Positions 3,939 through 6,978 of a stretch of 6,978 bases of DNA are shown here, piece after piece. Below the pieces are notes generated by a model. It saw nothing but the letters and a program-made list of their open reading frames with translations, had not been told where the DNA came from and did no database searches. This stretch comes from an uncultured Bacilli bacterium. GTDB taxonomy: Bacteria > Bacillota_I > Bacilli_A > RF39 > UBA660. Location of the stretch: contig CANRCO010000064.1 in NCBI GenBank assembly GCA_947629125.1, forward strand, positions 1 to 6,978, given 5' to 3'. The first letter of the stretch is position 1; each line of letters begins with the position of its first letter. Both the position numbers and the translations under genes were made by a program.

Positions 3939-6311
3939 TTATTTATCTCTTAAAATAGCGTTAGTCTTAGTGGTAACATCTTGAATAATTTTATTAAATA
4001 TTTCATTTACTTCTTCATCAGTTAATGTTCTTTCAGGACTATTAAATGTTAAAGAATAAGCAATTGATTTTTTACCATTTTCGATATTTGAACCTTCATA
4101 AACATCAAAGACATTTATATCAGTTAATAATCTTGTACCACTACGTTTAATTATTTCAATTAATTCATTAGATTCTATTTGTTTATCAACAATAAATGCC
4201 ATATCTTTATTAATACTTGGATATTTGCTTACTGGTTTAAATTTTAATTTTTTTGGTGTTTGCATTAGAGCATTCATAGAAATTTCTGCAACATATACTT
4301 CATCTTTTTGTACTACAGGATGAATACGACCAATAATACCTATTGGGTTACGGTCAAAACGAATAACAGCACTCATTCCCGGATGCATATCTGGTAATTC
4401 TTCTTTAACAAAATCATAACGATTTTTAAATCCTAAATAATCTAATAAATTTTCAATTACTCCTTTAATTAAATAAAAATCTGTTTTAATTTCTGCTTTA
4501 CTCCAACTATTAGTTAGATAATTTCCTTTCATTAAAATTGCTATCTTACTTTCTTCTTGATAATTATCATCATAAGTTTTAGCAATTTCATATAACATAA
4601 TGTCATTTAATTTATGCATTTTATTATATTCATAAACATTTAATAGTGATGGTAATATTGTAGTTCGAATAACAGATTTATCAATACTCATTGGATTAGG
4701 TAAATTTATTTGTTTTTTGTTTTCGTAATTAAACATTTTAGCCATTTGTGGTGAAGTTAAAGTATAAGTTTTTGTTTCATTTAAACCAAGATTTCTTAGT
4801 CTTTTAGAAATTAATTTTCTTGTATAAACATCACCAATATAATTACCTTGTTTTATTGTTGATTTTGGTAAAGTTGCTACTAAATTATCATAGCCATATA
4901 ATCTTCCTATTTCCTCAGCAATATCATTAACATATGGGTCGATATCTAAACGACGAGGTGGAATAGTTACCTTAAATTTACCATTTTTAAATTCATAAGG
5001 GAAATCTAGGCGTTCTAATTCATGAACCATATCTTCTTTAGTAATTGTTATTCCTAACATTTCATTAACTTGTTCAGGATAAAATTCTACTTTTTTAATT
5101 GATTTATCTAAATTATCATAAGTTACAATACCGTCTAAAATTTGAGCATCTGCATACTTTTGTAATAAATGACAAGCTCTTAATATAGCTTTCTTGGTAT
5201 ATTCATAATTTAAACCTTTACCATAGCGAATAGATGCTTCACTTTTTAAATTTAAACGATTAGCAGTATTACGAATACTTACCGCATCAAAAATAGCACT
5301 TTCAATCAAAATGTTTTTAGTGTTTTCAGTCACTTCGGTATTTTCTCCACCCATTACACCAGCAATACAAACTGCTCTTTTACCATCAGTTATAACAATA
5401 TCATTAGTAGTTAAAGTTCTTTCTTTTTTATCTAATGTAACAATTTTTTCATTTTCTTTAGCATTTCGTACTAAAATGTGATTACCTAAACTATCTTTAT
5501 CAAAGAAATGTAGCGGTTGGCCATACTCTAACATAACATAATTCGAAATATCAACAACATTATTAATTGGTCGCATTCCAGCACGAATCAAACGTTTTTT
5601 AATAAATTCTGGTGACTCTTTAATTTTAACATTTGTTACCATTTTAGCTAAGTAATAAGGACATTTATCAGTAGAGACTTCTAAAGTAAAATGGTTACTT
5701 ACTTCATCATCTATAGTTTTAAAATCATCTTGTGGTAAATGGACTTTTTTATTTAAAATCGCCGCAATTTCATAGGCAAAACCAATATGATAGTAACAAT
5801 CATTGTTTCGGTGTTTATGAACATCTAATTCGTAAGTTGTATCATCTAAATTTAAATATTTAAGTGGGTCAACACCGACCGGAGCATCATTATTTAAAAC
5901 AAATATACCAGCTTCGTAAGTTTCTTCAGTTTTTTGTTCTAAACCTAATTCAAATAAAGCACAAATCATGCCATTTGATTCAACACCACGAATTTTACTC
6001 TTTTTAATTTCGAAATTCCCAGGTAAAATTGCACCCGGTAAAGCAACAATTACTTTAATTCCGGCTTTAACATTTTTGGCACCACAAACAATTTGAATAG
6101 TACTCTTGCCAATATCTACTTGGCAAACATGTAAATGGTCACTATCTGGATGCATTGTACATTCTAATACATGACCTATTACTAAATTTGGAATATGATT
6201 AGTATTAACACCTTCAACATTTATTCCCGCCTTAGTAATTTTAACTGCTAGTTCTTTTAAATCTTCATCTTCGATATCAATATAATCTTTTACCCACTCT
6301 AAACTAATCAT
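3939..6311 (-). CDS. pheT: Phenylalanine-tRNA ligase beta subunit
   Basis: PheT pairs with PheS in the cytoplasmic (alpha-beta)2 enzyme that charges tRNA-Phe; the beta subunit binds tRNA and hydrolyses misacylated Tyr-tRNA-Phe. At 790 residues it has the usual bacterial length. Domains in order: an EMAP-like tRNA-binding domain (about 40-150, with HPDSDHLHVCQVD and VCGAKNV), the B3/B4 editing region (about 210-370, with MRPINNVVDISNYVMLEYGQ beginning at 246 and SEASIRYGKGL), B5 (about 405-475, VTIPPRRLDIDPYVNDIAEE), the inactive synthetase-like core (about 480-685), and a C-terminal FDX-ACB domain (about 693-790). The segment that is usually ELDVTPNR-DC reads ELDVHKHRNNDC here (161-172). The ATG at 6311 is chosen because AAAGGAG lies seven bases upstream; the frame is open to a TTG at 6332 that would place this site inside the gene. 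It overlaps the pheS stop by eight bases, so translation is probably coupled. Confidence 0.96.
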   Translation of the reverse strand: MISLEWVKDYIDIEDEDLKELAVKITKAGINVEGVNTNHIPNLVIGHVLECTMHPDSDHLHVCQVDIGKSTIQIVCGAKNVKAGIKVIVALPGAILPGNFEIKKSKIRGVESNGMICALFELGLEQKTEETYEAGIFVLNNDAPVGVDPLKYLNLDDTTYELDVHKHRNNDCYYHIGFAYEIAAILNKKVHLPQDDFKTIDDEVSNHFTLEVSTDKCPYYLAKMVTNVKIKESPEFIKKRLIRAGMRPINNVVDISNYVMLEYGQPLHFFDKDSLGNHILVRNAKENEKIVTLDKKERTLTTNDIVITDGKRAVCIAGVMGGENTEVTENTKNILIESAIFDAVSIRNTANRLNLKSEASIRYGKGLNYEYTKKAILRACHLLQKYADAQILDGIVTYDNLDKSIKKVEFYPEQVNEMLGITITKEDMVHELERLDFPYEFKNGKFKVTIPPRRLDIDPYVNDIAEEIGRLYGYDNLVATLPKSTIKQGNYIGDVYTRKLISKRLRNLGLNETKTYTLTSPQMAKMFNYENKKQINLPNPMSIDKSVIRTTILPSLLNVYEYNKMHKLNDIMLYEIAKTYDDNYQEESKIAILMKGNYLTNSWSKAEIKTDFYLIKGVIENLLDYLGFKNRYDFVKEELPDMHPGMSAVIRFDRNPIGIIGRIHPVVQKDEVYVAEISMNALMQTPKKLKFKPVSKYPSINKDMAFIVDKQIESNELIEIIKRSGTRLLTDINVFDVYEGSNIENGKKSIAYSLTFNSPERTLTDEEVNEIFNKIIQDVTTKTNAILRDK

Positions 6312-6978
6312 TTTTTGGCTCCTTTCGATCAAATATTTTAGCTTCTTTTAAATCTGTTAAATAAAAAGTTCGAATATCTTTAATATCATATTTTAACATT
6401 GCTAAACGTTCTGCACCAAAGCCAAAAGCAAATCCACTCCATATATCAGGATCATAACCACCATTTTTTAAAACATTAGGATGAACAATCCCTGCTCCAG
6501 CAACTGTTATCCAACCTGTTTGTTTGCATATATTACAGCCTTTTTTACCACAGTTAAAACAGCTAATATCAACTTCAACTGAAGGTTCAGTAAATTGATA
6601 ATAACTTGGACGAAACCGACTTTCGACATCAGAACCAAATAATTTTTTGACAATAATATCAATGGTCCCTTTTAAGTCTGATAAACTAATATTCTTATCG
6701 ATAACCAAACCTTCGATTTGCATAAATTGATGAGAATGTGTAGCATCATCATCATCGCGACGATATGTTTTACCTGGACAAATCATCCGAATTGGTTTTG
6801 AGCCATGATTAGCTAACATTGTTCGAACTTGAACTGGAGAAGTCTGGCTTCTAAGTAAATAATCTTCCCCTTCTACATAGAATGTATCTTGAGCATCACG
6901 AGCCGGATGTCCTTTAGGAATATCCGGAAACAGCCGGCAAAGCACCGGACTGAGAAAACGTGCCAATGAACTTATTAA
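6304..6978 (-). CDS. pheS: Phenylalanine-tRNA ligase alpha subunit (5' end missing)
   Basis: PheS holds the class II active site that activates phenylalanine and transfers it to tRNA-Phe. The visible part covers most of the catalytic domain: IPKGHPARDAQDTFYV, LLRSQTSPVQVRTM, motif 2 (RMICPGKTYRRDDDDATHSH), the Cys-rich insert CFNCGKKGCNIC typical of Firmicutes PheS, and motif 3 (GFAFGFGAERLAMLKYDIKD), where the small Ala of FAF lies in the Phe pocket. The reading frame stays open to the window edge, and the N-terminal coiled coil is missing. The TTG at 6966 is not the start. Upstream of IPKGHPARD (beyond about 6920) the sequence no longer matches the family, which should read roughly GPE-E-YNF--LN; none of the three frames does so. 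The stop TAG (6306-6304) lies within pheT, and the pheT ribosome binding site is in the last codons of pheS. Confidence 0.93.
   Translation of the reverse strand, partial: LISSLARFLSPVLCRLFPDIPKGHPARDAQDTFYVEGEDYLLRSQTSPVQVRTMLANHGSKPIRMICPGKTYRRDDDDATHSHQFMQIEGLVIDKNISLSDLKGTIDIIVKKLFGSDVESRFRPSYYQFTEPSVEVDISCFNCGKKGCNICKQTGWITVAGAGIVHPNVLKNGGYDPDIWSGFAFGFGAERLAMLKYDIKDIRTFYLTDLKEAKIFDRKEPKND
6319..6325 (-). promoter_or_regulatory. Ribosome binding site of pheT inside pheS
   Basis: AAAGGAG lies seven bases before the pheT ATG at 6311 and inside the last codons of pheS. It rules out the upstream TTG at 6332 as the pheT start and supports coupled translation of the two subunits. Confidence 0.8.
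6918..6978. other. Abrupt composition change and loss of PheS homology at the window edge
   Basis: Positions 6918-6960 contain 23 G or C among 43 bases by hand count, far above the AT-rich rest of the window, with CCGG repeated at short intervals. At the same place the pheS frame stops matching its family. The change is consistent with an assembly chimera at a contig end, or with a real insertion or rearrangement in pheS. Confidence 0.45.

Noticed and set aside
6312..6332. TTG start seven codons upstream for pheT
   Set aside because: The strong AAAGGAG lies between this TTG and the ATG at 6311, which has correct spacing and begins the family-typical MISLEWVKDY.
6964..6966. TTG at 6966 as the true start of pheS
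   Set aside because: It has no ribosome binding site, the frame is open to the edge, and bacterial PheS has roughly a hundred further N-terminal residues.
1..6978. CRISPR arrays, insertion sequences, phage genes, T-box or other riboswitch leaders
   Set aside because: No spaced direct repeats, transposase or integrase reading frames were seen. The pheST leader, where a T-box might be, is outside the window.

Overview
The window looks like a piece of a very AT-rich, low-GC Gram-positive genome. It most resembles the uncultured gut Bacilli related to Mollicutes (inference; no taxonomic marker was searched). AAGGAGG and AGGTGAT type ribosome binding sites, a class B sortase with an NPKTG substrate, and a Firmicutes-type PheS with a Cys-rich insert all point that way. 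TGA ends the sortase gene and the 42-codon gene, and tryptophan is TGG throughout, so the standard bacterial code applies, not the Mycoplasma code.

Layout, left to right. Positions 1-180 have no gene but carry two back-to-back promoters: one reads left off the window, the other drives a small [4Fe-4S] ferredoxin (185-442, +) with an extra Cys cluster at its C-terminus. A bidirectional terminator (441-475) separates it from an S4-domain rRNA pseudouridine synthase of the RsuA/RluB family (481-1198, -). That gene is broken into two frames at an A5/A8-rich stretch (807-826).

The centre is a divergent sortase module. A secreted 198-residue NPKTG-anchored protein (1247-1843, -) faces a class B sortase (2011-3594, +). 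The sortase carries about 265 unrecognised cytoplasmic residues in front of its single membrane segment. Enzyme and likely substrate share one 167-base intergenic region, so they probably form a dedicated surface-anchoring pair. This is the most interesting part of the window.

Converging on the sortase gene is a 42-residue single-span membrane protein (3599-3727, -), whose stop codon lies inside the shared terminator hairpin. Further right, all on the minus strand, is a housekeeping translation block: pheS (partial, running off the right edge), pheT (overlapping it by 8 bases) and tRNA-Lys(CTT). The tRNA has its own promoter embedded in the pheT terminator. In the last ~55 bases of the window PheS homology stops and G+C rises sharply, which suggests a breakpoint or an assembly chimera.
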